Positions 51,195-60,203 of a stretch of DNA of 64,000 nt are shown in pieces. A program made the position numbers and the translations under genes. Under the pieces are notes generated by a model. That model was given only the letters and a program-made list of their open reading frames with translations, ran no database searches and was not told the DNA's origin. How positions within the stretch are numbered: the first letter of the stretch is position 1; every line of letters starts with the position of its first letter. The DNA is from Shewanella marinintestina (GTDB lineage Bacteria > Pseudomonadota > Gammaproteobacteria > Enterobacterales > Shewanellaceae), in the NCBI RefSeq assembly GCF_023283845.1, contig NZ_JAKILC010000022.1, positions 16,768 to 80,767 on the forward strand, given 5' to 3'.

Positions 51195-53024
51195 ATGTGT
51201 GGAATCGTAGGTGCAGTAGCACAAAGGGATGTGGCTGAAATTCTTGTTGAAGGACTAAGACGTTTAGAATACCGCGGTTATGACTCTGCTGGTGTCGCAG
51301 TTCTTAATGGTGGTGAGTTAAATCGCACTCGTCGCGTTGGCAAAGTACAAGAGTTATCTGCTGCGCTAGAAGCGGCTCCACTAGCTGGTGGTACAGGTAT
51401 CGCTCACACTCGCTGGGCTACTCATGGTGAGCCAAGCGAGCGTAATGCTCACCCTCATCAGTCAAATGGTGATATTGCAGTTGTTCACAACGGTATTATC
51501 GAAAACCATAACAAGCTACGCTCTATGCTTAAAGGCTTAGGCTATGTGTTTGAGTCTGATACTGACACTGAGGTTATTTGTCACTTAGTTCACCACGAGT
51601 TAAAGACTCATGACACGCTACTTGCTGCAGTTCAAGCAACAGTTAAGCAGCTTGAAGGTGCATACGGCACTGTAGTTATCGACCGCACTGACAGCGATCG
51701 CATGATTGTCGCTCGCTCTGGTAGCCCATTAGTTATCGGTTTTGGTCTTGGTGAAAACTTCGTTGCTTCTGATCAACTTGCATTATTACCAGTCACTCGT
51801 TCATTCGCTTTCTTAGAAGAAGGTGATGTGGCAGAAGTGACTCGCCGTGAAGTCAACATTTTTGACATTGATGGCAATGCCGTTGAGCGTGAAGTTAAAG
51901 AATCTGAAGTCACTCATGACGCTGGTGATAAAGGTGAATACCGTCACTATATGCTAAAAGAGATTTACGAGCAGCCAACAGCTATCGCTCGCACGCTTGA
52001 AGGCCGTATTGCTGGTGGCAAGGTGCTTGATACTGCATTTGGCGACAATGCTGCCGAATTCTTAAAAGATATCAAACACGTGCAGATCATTGCTTGTGGT
52101 ACTAGCTACCATGCAGGTATGGCAGCGCGTTACTGGCTAGAAGATTGGGCTGGTGTATCGTGTAATGTTGAAATCGCGTCTGAGTTCCGTTACCGCAAGT
52201 CGCACTTATTCCCAAATAGCTTGTTAGTAACGATTTCACAGTCTGGTGAAACCGCTGACACGTTAGCAGCTATGCGTTTAGCGAAAGAGATGGGCTACAA
52301 AGCTACGCTGACAATTTGTAATGCGCCAGGTTCATCACTAGTGCGTGAATCAGATATGGCTTACATGATGAAAGCGGGCGCAGAAATCGGTGTTGCATCA
52401 ACTAAAGCCTTTACTGTGCAGCTAGCAGGTTTATTAATGCTGACGTCGGCTATTGGTCGTTATAATGGTATGTCAGATGAAATGCAGGCTGAAATCAGCC
52501 AGAGCCTACTTTCAATGCCAGCGAAAGTTGAGCAAGCACTAGGTTTAGATGATGCGATTGCTGCATTGGCTGAAGATTTTGCCGATAAGCACCATGCACT
52601 ATTCTTAGGTCGTGGTGATCAATACCCTATCGCGATGGAAGGTGCGCTTAAGCTTAAAGAGATTTCTTATATTCACGCTGAAGCGTATGCATCGGGTGAA
52701 TTGAAGCACGGTCCATTAGCACTAATCGATGCAGATATGCCAGTAATCGTAGTTGCACCAAACAACGAATTACTAGAAAAACTAAAGTCAAACGTTGAAG
52801 AAGTGCGTGCGCGTGGAGGCTTGATGTATGTGTTTGCAGATAAAGATGCCGAGTTTGAGTCTGACGACACTATGAAGGTTATTCCTGTGCCGCACTGTGA
52901 TGAGTTTATGGCGCCGCTTATCTACACCATTCCATTACAGCTACTGTCTTACCATGTTGCACTAATTAAAGGCACTGATGTGGATCAGCCTCGTAACTTG
53001 GCTAAATCTGTTACAGTGGAATAA
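51195..53024 (+). CDS. glmS: Glutamine--fructose-6-phosphate aminotransferase (isomerizing) GlmS
   Basis: GlmS makes glucosamine-6-phosphate from fructose-6-phosphate and glutamine, the entry step to amino sugars. It has 609 residues (as E. coli). The N-terminal glutaminase starts MCGIVGAV, leaving Cys1 as nucleophile after Met removal. RRLEYRGYDSAG and GIAHTRWATHGEPSERNAHPH are conserved. The isomerase half has two SIS domains with SQSGETADTLAAM near 349, and it ends DQPRNLAKSVTVE with the usual C-terminal loop. It ends at the terminator 53046-53074. Confidence 0.97.
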   Translation: MCGIVGAVAQRDVAEILVEGLRRLEYRGYDSAGVAVLNGGELNRTRRVGKVQELSAALEAAPLAGGTGIAHTRWATHGEPSERNAHPHQSNGDIAVVHNGIIENHNKLRSMLKGLGYVFESDTDTEVICHLVHHELKTHDTLLAAVQATVKQLEGAYGTVVIDRTDSDRMIVARSGSPLVIGFGLGENFVASDQLALLPVTRSFAFLEEGDVAEVTRREVNIFDIDGNAVEREVKESEVTHDAGDKGEYRHYMLKEIYEQPTAIARTLEGRIAGGKVLDTAFGDNAAEFLKDIKHVQIIACGTSYHAGMAARYWLEDWAGVSCNVEIASEFRYRKSHLFPNSLLVTISQSGETADTLAAMRLAKEMGYKATLTICNAPGSSLVRESDMAYMMKAGAEIGVASTKAFTVQLAGLLMLTSAIGRYNGMSDEMQAEISQSLLSMPAKVEQALGLDDAIAALAEDFADKHHALFLGRGDQYPIAMEGALKLKEISYIHAEAYASGELKHGPLALIDADMPVIVVAPNNELLEKLKSNVEEVRARGGLMYVFADKDAEFESDDTMKVIPVPHCDEFMAPLIYTIPLQLLSYHVALIKGTDVDQPRNLAKSVTVE

Positions 53025-53045
53025 ATATAAACTCTTTATATTTAT

Positions 53046-53074
53046 AAAAAACGGCTACTGAGGTAGCCGTTTTT
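53046..53074 (+). terminator. glmS terminator
   Basis: The stem AACGGCTAC/GTAGCCGTT with loop TGAG is flanked by A and T runs. It is about 20 bp past the stop and may also serve convergent guaC. Confidence 0.88.
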
Positions 53075-53158
53075 ATTTATATTATTAAATGAATAATATA
53101 AGTGGGATCTATTAGTTTATAAACCGTATAGAGTTATAAATTAATTAACGTTAAATAT

Positions 53159-54202
53159 TTATTCTTTACCGTAAACGTTATTTTCTTGTTCTTGAACACG
53201 AATAAACGTAGTACGCTTAGTTAATTCCTTTAATGATGCAGCGCCAACATAAGTACAAGTAGAGCGAACACCACCCATAATATCGTTAATGGTGTTATCT
53301 ACGCTGCCTTTAAATGGCAGTAGTACAGTTTTACCTTCTGCTGCACGGTACTTAGCAACGCCACCTGAGTGCTTATCCATTGCTGACTGTGACGACATAC
53401 CGTAGAACTTAACCATGGTTTTACCGTCTTGCTCAATGACTTCTCCGCCGCTCTCTTCGTGGCCAGCTAACATGCCGCCAAGCATAACAAAATCAGCACC
53501 GCCGCCAAAGGCTTTAGCTACGTCACCGGCACAGCTACAACCGCCGTCACCGATGATTTGACCGCCAAGACCATGGGCTGCATCGGCACATTCGATAATG
53601 GCTGAAAGTTGTGGGTAGCCTACGCCTGTTTTTACGCGGGTAGTACATACAGAGCCTGGACCAATACCGACCTTTACAATATCGGCACCAGCAATAATTA
53701 GTTCTTCAACCATGTCGCCTGTAACTACGTTACCTGCGCTAATCACCTTCATTGGGTGTGCTTGACGCACTTTGCGAACGTAATCAACTAGGTGTTCAGA
53801 GTAACCATTAGCAATATCGATACAGATAAAGTTAAGGTCTTCTGAAAGGGCTAAAATTTCGCTTAACTTAACAAAGTCAGTGTCAGAGGTACCGCTAGAC
53901 ACCATAACGTGCTGCAGTACGTCAGCTGTTTGGCTCGATACAAATTCACTCCATTGTTCAACACTGTAGTGTTTATGTACGGCCGTCATTACATTGTGTT
54001 TTGCCAAGCTCTCAGCCATTTCAAAGCTTGCGACAGAATCCATGTTAGCGGCAATAATCGGTACACCAGTCCATGTTTTACCACTGTGTTTAAAGGTAAA
54101 TTGGCGATTTAAATCGACTTGAGAACGACTCTTTAACGTTGAACGCTTAGGTCTAATTAATACATCTTTAAAGCCTAACTTTAGATCTTGTTCAATACGC
54201 AT
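53159..54202 (-). CDS. guaC: GMP reductase GuaC
   Basis: GuaC reduces GMP to IMP and ammonia with NADPH, feeding guanine back into the purine pool. It has 347 residues, the same as the E. coli enzyme. The catalytic loop GIGPGSVCTTRVKTGVG places the active cysteine at C186, matching E. coli. IAANMDSVASFEMAESLAKH and SSQSAMDKHSGGVAKYRAAEGK are family signatures that separate it from IMP dehydrogenase, and no CBS domains are present. The start is ATG after TGAGGAATAA. It has an unusually structured leader. Confidence 0.96.
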   Translation of the reverse strand: MRIEQDLKLGFKDVLIRPKRSTLKSRSQVDLNRQFTFKHSGKTWTGVPIIAANMDSVASFEMAESLAKHNVMTAVHKHYSVEQWSEFVSSQTADVLQHVMVSSGTSDTDFVKLSEILALSEDLNFICIDIANGYSEHLVDYVRKVRQAHPMKVISAGNVVTGDMVEELIIAGADIVKVGIGPGSVCTTRVKTGVGYPQLSAIIECADAAHGLGGQIIGDGGCSCAGDVAKAFGGGADFVMLGGMLAGHEESGGEVIEQDGKTMVKFYGMSSQSAMDKHSGGVAKYRAAEGKTVLLPFKGSVDNTINDIMGGVRSTCTYVGAASLKELTKRTTFIRVQEQENNVYGKE

Positions 54203-54221
54203 GGTTTATTCCTCACATGGA

Positions 54222-54334
54222 TTTTGCGCGCAGCAAAACCGCCGATAAAATTATTATTTATCGGGCATTAAATTAATTCCTGAGCTTATTTCAGGCACAA
54301 AAAAACCGGAGCGTTTTGGGGCGCTCCGGTTTTA
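54222..54334 (-). promoter_or_regulatory. Structured leader upstream of guaC, including a terminator hairpin
   Basis: On the minus strand, in transcription order, there are four hairpins. First is a 9-bp stem ACCGGAGCG/CGCTCCGGT followed by eight T (54331-54299). Then come CCTGA/TCAGG (54295-54279), CCGATAAA/TTTATCGG (54264-54242) and TTTTGC/GCAAAA (54238-54222). The first is an intrinsic terminator about 100 nt before the guaC start. It may simply end the transcript of the small gene at 54494, or it may be an attenuator in the guaC 5' leader. Confidence 0.6.
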
Positions 54335-54493
54335 GGCATTATAGGAACAGATTTTTTATAAGCAAGTTCTCAAATTAGAATAGACATTCCTTAAAAAAGG
54401 AAGGTTAATATTCTGTTAGTGTTAATAAGGTTATTAATCTGACCTATTAACACTCGCTTATGCTTATAGCTTATATAAGTAACCGTACTTAAG

Positions 54494-54769
54494 TTACTTC
54501 TCTGCAGCTCCTTTCTCTTTAGAGAGTTTTATGTCGAAATTATCTAATAGTAACAGGGTGTCTGCTATGGCTGATTTGAGCTTTGCTGCTGGTGGCGAAC
54601 TGAGTTTTTTAGCTTGTTTTAACGATTCTCGGCGGGTAACAAATTCGAGCATGGTTTCGAGGTTTTCAGGACAATCAATATCAATGGGTGGCAGTTTCTT
54701 TGCCGATGCATTGTTATAGATTTCAAACTCTTTTACTAAGTGTTCTTGAGCTTCTCTAATTCTTTCCAT
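54494..54769 (-). CDS. Hypothetical small protein
   Basis: A 91-residue cytoplasmic protein with no domain I recognise. It is mostly helical and charged (MERIREAQEHLVKEFEIYNN at the start, TRRESLKQAKKLSSPPAAKL near residue 45). It has a short central proline/acid stretch, LPPIDIDCPEN, and a single cysteine. It has no signal or membrane segment. The start is ATG with AGAGG upstream. It is alone between guaC and the pst operon. It looks real because it has a good ribosome binding site, a conserved-looking composition and no competing frame. Function unknown. Confidence 0.65.
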   Translation of the reverse strand: MERIREAQEHLVKEFEIYNNASAKKLPPIDIDCPENLETMLEFVTRRESLKQAKKLSSPPAAKLKSAIADTLLLLDNFDIKLSKEKGAAEK

Positions 54770-54988
54770 ATAGGCGCGCCTCTTTATTCACTAAACCTAT
54801 TACCCGAAGCTATCTTAATTATGCAGCTTTAACAAGTTGACTCGGTTAAGTTAACGCTATTGGGCTATCTATCTATTGTTACCTGCTACTTTTCTATTAG
54901 ATACGGCTGAGTTTAATCTTTGAAAAATTATTGGTTTTTATATTTTTTATAGGTGAACATAGATCTATTTAAGTATAGCGCAGCTAAC

Positions 54989-55020
54989 AAAAAACGCGCT
55001 TACCAAGTGGTAAGTGCGTT
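54989..55020 (-). terminator. pst operon terminator
   Basis: The inverted repeat AACGCGCTTACC/GGTAAGTGCGTT (one G-T pair) is followed on the minus strand by six T, about 24 bp after the pstB stop. Confidence 0.8.
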
Positions 55021-55043
55021 TCTAGTGGACTTAGCTGCAAAGG

Positions 55044-55793
55044 TTAACCAAATTCACCACTTACATAACCTCGGGTACGCTGGTCGACTGGTTGGTTGAA
55101 GATCTGTGTCGTTTCGCCATGCTCAACCAATTCGCCCATCCAGAAAAATGCAGTTTTATCTGAGATACGCTTAGCTTGGTTCATAGAATGAGTCACAATA
55201 ACAATAGTGAACTGTTTGCGCAGTTCATCCATCAGAGCCTCAATTTTATGGGTCGCAATAGGGTCGAGTGCGCTGGTGGGCTCGTCCATTAAAATGACTT
55301 CCGGCTTCATTGCTATCGTGCGCGCAATGCAAAGGCGTTGCTGCTGGCCGCCGGATAATCCAAACGCCGGAGTATTAAGTCTTTCTTTTACTTCATCCCA
55401 CAGAGCTGCGCTACGCAATGATTCTTCCACGGCAGCATCGAGGACTTGTTTATCTTTAATACCTTGGGCTTTTAAGCCAAAGGCTACGTTCTCATAGATA
55501 CTCATAGGGAAAGGGTTCGGCTTTTGAAACACCATACCTACCCGCATTCTTAGGTGCTTTACGTCGACATCTTGATAGATGTTGTTACCCTCAAACATCA
55601 CGTCGCCATTGATCTTTACTCCAGACACTAAATCATTCATACGATTCAATGTGCGTAATAAAGTTGACTTGCCACAGCCAGATGGACCTATCAGCGCAGT
55701 TACTTGGCGAGCTGGAATGGTTAAACAGATATCTTTTAGCGCATGGTTGTCGCCGTAAAATAGGTTTAAGTTGTTCACTTCTAGCTTATTCAT
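55044..55793 (-). CDS. pstB: Phosphate ABC transporter ATP-binding protein PstB
   Basis: ATPase of the high-affinity PstSCAB phosphate importer. It has 249 residues. Walker A is GPSGCGKSTLLRTLNR near residue 33, the signature is LSGGQQQRLCIART near 146, Walker B is VILMDEPTSALDP near 165 and the H-loop is VTHSMNQAKRISD. It ends RTRGYVSGEFG, as is typical. It is the last gene of pstSCAB; phoU, which follows pstB in E. coli, is absent here and must be elsewhere or missing. There is a 10-bp gap to pstA. Confidence 0.96.
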   Translation of the reverse strand: MNKLEVNNLNLFYGDNHALKDICLTIPARQVTALIGPSGCGKSTLLRTLNRMNDLVSGVKINGDVMFEGNNIYQDVDVKHLRMRVGMVFQKPNPFPMSIYENVAFGLKAQGIKDKQVLDAAVEESLRSAALWDEVKERLNTPAFGLSGGQQQRLCIARTIAMKPEVILMDEPTSALDPIATHKIEALMDELRKQFTIVIVTHSMNQAKRISDKTAFFWMGELVEHGETTQIFNQPVDQRTRGYVSGEFG

Positions 55794-55803
55794 AGAGATA
55801 ACC

Positions 55804-56655
55804 TTACTTAGATGATTTATTTAAACGTGAGGCAATTACTTTGGTTGCCATGTTTAATACAAGTACTAATACAATAAGTACTGTTGCGGTTGCGTAAGCT
55901 TGATCCCATTCGTGTTGGGTAAACAGCTCTTGGGTTAGTTTGTATAGGTGTACAGTTAGCGTGCGGCCAGATTCTAGTACTGACTCAGGGATTTGAGTAA
56001 CCATACCTGCTGTTAAGAATACTGGTGCTGATTCACCAATTACGCGGCCAGTACTTAAAATAATCGAGGTCACTATACCTGGCAGAGCGCTTGGTAATAC
56101 TAGGCGGCAGATGGTGTAGATTTTAGAGCTACCCAGTGCATAACCGCCTTCGCGGTAACTCATAGGTACAGATAATAAGGCTTCTTCTGTCGTGCGAATT
56201 ATCACTGGCAAGATAAGCATTGCTAGTGTTAGTGCACCAGATAGAATTGAAAAGCCTAAACCTAGAGTGGTGACAAAGAACGTCATACCAAACAGGCCGT
56301 AAACAATAGATGGAATGCCTGCGAGTGACTCGGTGCAAAAACGGATAACTTTAACCACTTGGCTGCCTGGGGCTGCGTATTCAGTTAGGTAAATCGCCGT
56401 CATAATGCCAATTGGCGCGGCAAAGGCGAGTGATAAGCCCACCATATACACGGTCGAGACTATCATTGCCCAAATACCGGATGCTTCACCTATGCGGGTA
56501 TAAGCGCCAGTAATAAACTCCCAGCTTACATGGGCTAGGCCGTTACTTAAGATGTGCCATACCACCCAAAGTAAAAATAGTAGGGTGGTTGCTGCTGCAC
56601 TCCATATGGCGGCGAGTAGCAATTTATCTTGATTATCTCGTGAAAGTTTTAGCAT
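55804..56655 (-). CDS. pstA: Phosphate ABC transporter permease PstA
   Basis: Inner-membrane permease of the phosphate importer, 283 residues with about six hydrophobic segments. The EAA-type cytoplasmic loop reads SYREGGYALGSSKIYTICRLVLPSALPGIVTS near residue 170. AGIPSIVYGLFGMTFFV is a Pst-permease signature. Its ATG overlaps the pstC stop by one base (TAATG form), showing translational coupling. Confidence 0.95.
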   Translation of the reverse strand: MLKLSRDNQDKLLLAAIWSAAATTLLFLLWVVWHILSNGLAHVSWEFITGAYTRIGEASGIWAMIVSTVYMVGLSLAFAAPIGIMTAIYLTEYAAPGSQVVKVIRFCTESLAGIPSIVYGLFGMTFFVTTLGLGFSILSGALTLAMLILPVIIRTTEEALLSVPMSYREGGYALGSSKIYTICRLVLPSALPGIVTSIILSTGRVIGESAPVFLTAGMVTQIPESVLESGRTLTVHLYKLTQELFTQHEWDQAYATATVLIVLVLVLNMATKVIASRLNKSSK

Positions 56656-57560
56656 TAGTGAGCTCGCTTTCTATTTAGATAAAGTAGTGAACCGTTAAGG
56701 ATGACAATAAAGGCGAGTAGTACAATGCCTGTCGAGTATAGGGCGTTGGCATGGATCCCTGTGGCGTATGACATCTCCATGGCGATATTGGCAGTCAAGG
56801 TTCTAGCTGGCTCTAAAATTGAGCCTGGCATGGCTGGAGCGTTGCCCATCACCATGATAATCGCCATGGTTTCGCCAATTGCGCGGGCGACACCTAAGGC
56901 TATGCCTGTGTAAATACCACTGCGAGCCGCAGGAATAAGTACTTTGAATATACTGAAAATATGCGATGCACCTAATGCTAGTGCAGCTTCTTTGTATGTT
57001 GGTGGCAACGCTCTAAGTGAGGTTTCTGAAATCGTAATAACCGTCGGTAGGATCATGATGGCTAATACAATGATACCGGCGAGTATGGTGTTGCCCGCTG
57101 GAATATTAAAAATGCTCTCGATGGCTGGTACGATAATGACCAAGCCGAAGAAGCCGTAGACCACAGATGGAATGCCTGCTAGCAACTCAACCGCTGGGCG
57201 GATAATATTGGCTAACCAGTTAGGTGCCAGCTCTGCAAGAAATACCGCCGTAAGTAATGCGATAGGCACACCAATGATTACTGCTCCTGCGGTTGATATT
57301 AATGATGCCACCATCATAGGTAGCAGGCCGAATAGCGCTGGTGGCAGCCAGTCTTTACCTAGTAGCATTTCTGACACGCCAGCTTCTTTAAAAGCGGGTA
57401 GTCCTTCACTAAAAACAAACCATCCAATGGTAGCAACTGAAAGTACGCCTACCATGGCGCAGCTTAAGAAAAGTAGATGAAAGCTCATCTCTTTCCAGTC
57501 ATAGGACTTAGCGGGGGCAAGCTGCAATCCTTGGGGTTGTGCTTTACTGGCTGTAGTCAT
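56655..57560 (-). CDS. pstC: Phosphate ABC transporter permease PstC
   Basis: Partner permease of PstA, 301 residues. AGIPSVVYGFFGLVIIVP near residue 128 and the coupling loop PPTYKEAALALGASHIFSIFKVLIPAARSGI near 185 are characteristic. The N-terminal 25 residues are cytoplasmic, then FHLLFLSCAMVGVLSVATIGWF. The 77-bp gap to pstS contains a stem-loop (57599-57626) that may lower pstCAB expression relative to pstS. Confidence 0.95.
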   Translation of the reverse strand: MTTASKAQPQGLQLAPAKSYDWKEMSFHLLFLSCAMVGVLSVATIGWFVFSEGLPAFKEAGVSEMLLGKDWLPPALFGLLPMMVASLISTAGAVIIGVPIALLTAVFLAELAPNWLANIIRPAVELLAGIPSVVYGFFGLVIIVPAIESIFNIPAGNTILAGIIVLAIMILPTVITISETSLRALPPTYKEAALALGASHIFSIFKVLIPAARSGIYTGIALGVARAIGETMAIIMVMGNAPAMPGSILEPARTLTANIAMEMSYATGIHANALYSTGIVLLAFIVILNGSLLYLNRKRAH

Positions 57561-57598
57561 GATTTAACCTATACATCTATGTAAAACTGAATCAATCG

Positions 57599-57626
57599 AT
57601 ACAGAGGAACCGCTGTTCCTCTGTAT
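57599..57626. other. Stem-loop between pstS and pstC
   Basis: Perfect 12-bp arms, ATACAGAGGAAC and GTTCCTCTGTAT, flank the loop CGCT. There is no T tract on the minus strand, so it is probably a partial terminator or a 3' mRNA stabiliser for pstS. Confidence 0.65.
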
Positions 57627-57637
57627 TTAAGGTGATG

Positions 57638-58446
57638 TTACTGAACGCGGATGTAGCCTTCTTCAGCCACAATTTTCTGTCCATCTTCAGAGAGAATGTA
57701 TTCAATAAAGTTGTTGGCGTTATCTGGTGCGTTTTTATCAATTAATACGATAAAAGGTCGAGCGATTTGGTAGTCACCAGTAGCAATGTTGTCATCGGTC
57801 GCTGCTACACCGTTTACATCGATAGCGCGCAAACTGCTATCAACGCTACCTAGCGATATATAACCAATGGCATAAGGATTATTTGCGACAATCGTCTTAA
57901 TCATGCCGTTGCCGTTACCCACCTGAGCCGTTGGTGAAATAGCAGTTACTTTATGGCCGTTAATAGTGCGCTGTAGTTTCATAATCTCTTCAACGCGCCA
58001 CGAGTCCCCGAGCCGTTTTCACGAGTCACCACAACGATAGGGCGAGATTCGCCACCGACTTCGCTCCAGTTTTTAATTTCACCACGGTAAATCTTAGAGA
58101 TTTGTTCTTGAGTTAGATTTTTTACCGGGTTGGCATTATTTACAGCGGCTGCAATACCGTCGCGGGCAATGACAACTTCTTTGGTATCACTGTTAAGTTC
58201 GTTGTCTTTCACATTGCGTGAAGACATGCCTATCATGCTGGTACCATCTTTCGCTGCGCGAATACCAGCTGACGAGCCAGTGCTTTGTACTTCCACACTG
58301 GTGTTAGTGTTGTTTTGATAATTCTCTGCTAGCACTTCCATTACATGGGCTACAGACGTTGAACCTGATACTGTTACTGTGCTTGCCTGAGCAAGTGGTG
58401 CTGTCATTAGACCTACTGCGGTTAACAAGCCAAATACTTTTTTCAT
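57638..58446 (-). pseudogene. pstS: Phosphate-binding protein PstS, split by a one-base deletion
   Basis: PstS is the periplasmic phosphate receptor of PstSCAB. The first part starts at ATG 58446 (MKKVFGLLTAVGLMTAPLAQ, a signal peptide cut after AQA). It has SGSTSVAHV, STGSSAGI and ENGSGTRGA, then runs into LKRL and a stop. The second part, from 57982, continues in another frame with MKLQRTINGHKVTAISPTAQ and ends VAEEGYIRVQ. Adding one T after GCGTT (57993-57994 on the plus strand reads AA) restores RGAFEEIMKLQ and a full protein of about 270 residues. So a single base is missing, either by mutation or by a sequencing error. Everything else about the gene (signal peptide, Pho box, operon) is intact. 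Confidence 0.9.
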
Positions 58447-58543
58447 TACGATTTCCACTCTATTGTTTGGTCGCTTAGATACGAGTTATTTACAAAACCA
58501 AGTTAATGCCTCACTGAAGGCAAGCGCATTAAGACAGAGAAAT

Positions 58544-58561
58544 GTGACAGTTATGTGACTG
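58544..58561 (-). promoter_or_regulatory. Pho box of the pst operon
   Basis: On the minus strand CAGTCAC-ATAA-CTGTCAC forms the two 7-bp half sites with 11-bp periodicity of a PhoB box (consensus CTGTCAT), 98-115 bp before pstS. The rest of the 540-bp gap 58459-58998 has no gene; the right half must hold the antiporter promoter. Confidence 0.75.
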
Positions 58562-58998
58562 CGGTTCGGAGTGGCTGACGCTGAAAAGCGGTTTAATTGT
58601 TTATTAGTCTTTACTGTTTTAAATGAGGGATTTGTTTTTTGTTATATGAACAATAATTCAGATAGAGTTTCTTAAGTGACGAAAGATATTGCTCGAGATA
58701 GCTATAGATGGGCTTTGCAGGAGAATAATGCAATATCGGATTTATTGAGCTGAGCTAATGTTCACTTCGGGTTAAGCTAAATTTAACAATTGGTGAGGGC
58801 AAATATGTTATGTTTCGGTTATTAGAACGCAGGATAAATTTATTATTAAACTTTTATGACAATATGTGTTTGCCACATATTTGTACCAATCATCAGTAAC
58901 AATAATCGATGTATTCAAATCAATGTCATTTTTTTGCGGCTATCCTCAATACGCAGGCATGACTTAATCTCATTTAAAAACTTAATAAAGGTACTCCT

Positions 58999-60195
58999 AT
59001 GACGACTGAAATGGTCATGATTGGTATGTCTGTTCTGATATTAGTCGGCATTTTACTGCATCACCCTTCGCGAACTTTAGGTATCCCCTCATTACTGATT
59101 TTTATGGGGGTAGGCCTCATGCTAGGTAACGGTGAGTTTAACTTCGTCTATGATGATTTAGATAAAACAGCCTGGATAGGTGGGCTAGCGCTGAACATGA
59201 TTGTGTTTGTCGGCGGTATTAATACCTCAACCGATAAAATCAAAGTTGCCTATAAAGAAGGTGGCGTGCTGGCCTCATTTGGCGTGCTGTTTACCACACT
59301 AATTTTTGCCGTCATCTTGTATGGTCTGCTGGACTTCGACTTTATTACCTGCCTTCTTTTTGCCGCTATAGTGTCATCCACAGATGCTGCAGCTGTGTTT
59401 TCTATTATTGAATCTAAAAAGCTTAAGCTAAAAGAGCAAACCGATACCGTATTGGAGTTTGAGTCGGCGACCAATGACCCGGTAGCTATGTTGTTGGTGA
59501 TATTTTTAACCGATATGGCGCTTTCAAGCAGCAAGAGTGTGGTCGCATCTGAAATTGCCATCGAGCTGGTCACTCAAATTGGTGTGGCAATGGTCGTTGG
59601 TTGGCTGGTGGCTAAAGTCGCGGTATTGTTGCTTAATCGCATTCATCTATCTGAGTTTGGTCTTATTCCTGTATTTGTGCTCGCCAGCTTTGTGGTGGCA
59701 ACCTACGGCGCAGAGATGCTAGGGGGCAACATCTTATTGGCTTCTTATATTGCTGGTGTAGTGATCGGAAATGGTATTAAGCGCGGGCAGTTAGTTAATC
59801 AGCATTTCTTCAATAGCTTATCTTGGCTGGCTCAGGCATTGATGTTTATTGTATTGGGCTTACAGATCTTCCCGCAGTCATTAGCAGCAGTATTTGTGAG
59901 TTCGTTATTACCTGCAGTATTGTTAATCCTGGTTGCTAGGCCATTGGCAGTACAGCTTTGTTATCTACCATTTGTTAAAGCGAGTTGGAAAAAACGATTG
60001 TTTATCTCTTCCATTGGCTTAAAGGGGGCTACGCCCATTGTATTTGCATTGATCCCTGCCGCTGCAGGAGTGCCTGGGGCGCTAGATATTGTGCATATGG
60101 TTTTCTTTATCGTACTATTTTCCGTCTTTATTCAAGGGGGGGCTATAGCGCCCTTGGCGAACAAGCTCGGCCTGAATAGTGCAGATAAAGAGTAA
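58999..60195 (+). CDS. CPA1-family Na+(K+)/H+ antiporter, NhaP-like
   Basis: A 398-residue inner-membrane cation/proton antiporter with about 12 hydrophobic segments. The CPA1 core has FAAIVSSTDAAAVFSII near residue 116 and the ion-binding ND pair in FESATNDPVAMLLVIFL near 153. GGNILLASYIAGVVIGN and the C-terminal SIGLKGATPIVFALIPA are also seen. It is closest in look to the K+/H+ antiporter NhaP2 (CvrA) but lacks the C-terminal TrkA_C/CorC regulatory part (about 170 residues), so it is a transport-domain-only form. It stands alone. Confidence 0.87.
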   Translation: MTTEMVMIGMSVLILVGILLHHPSRTLGIPSLLIFMGVGLMLGNGEFNFVYDDLDKTAWIGGLALNMIVFVGGINTSTDKIKVAYKEGGVLASFGVLFTTLIFAVILYGLLDFDFITCLLFAAIVSSTDAAAVFSIIESKKLKLKEQTDTVLEFESATNDPVAMLLVIFLTDMALSSSKSVVASEIAIELVTQIGVAMVVGWLVAKVAVLLLNRIHLSEFGLIPVFVLASFVVATYGAEMLGGNILLASYIAGVVIGNGIKRGQLVNQHFFNSLSWLAQALMFIVLGLQIFPQSLAAVFVSSLLPAVLLILVARPLAVQLCYLPFVKASWKKRLFISSIGLKGATPIVFALIPAAAGVPGALDIVHMVFFIVLFSVFIQGGAIAPLANKLGLNSADKE

Positions 60196-60203
60196 TGACT
60201 CAC

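Noticed and set aside
57979..58000. Programmed ribosomal frameshift in pstS
   Set aside because: No slippery heptamer or strong downstream structure is evident at the junction (GCG TTG AAG), and PstS is not known to use frameshifting. A deletion or sequence error is simpler.
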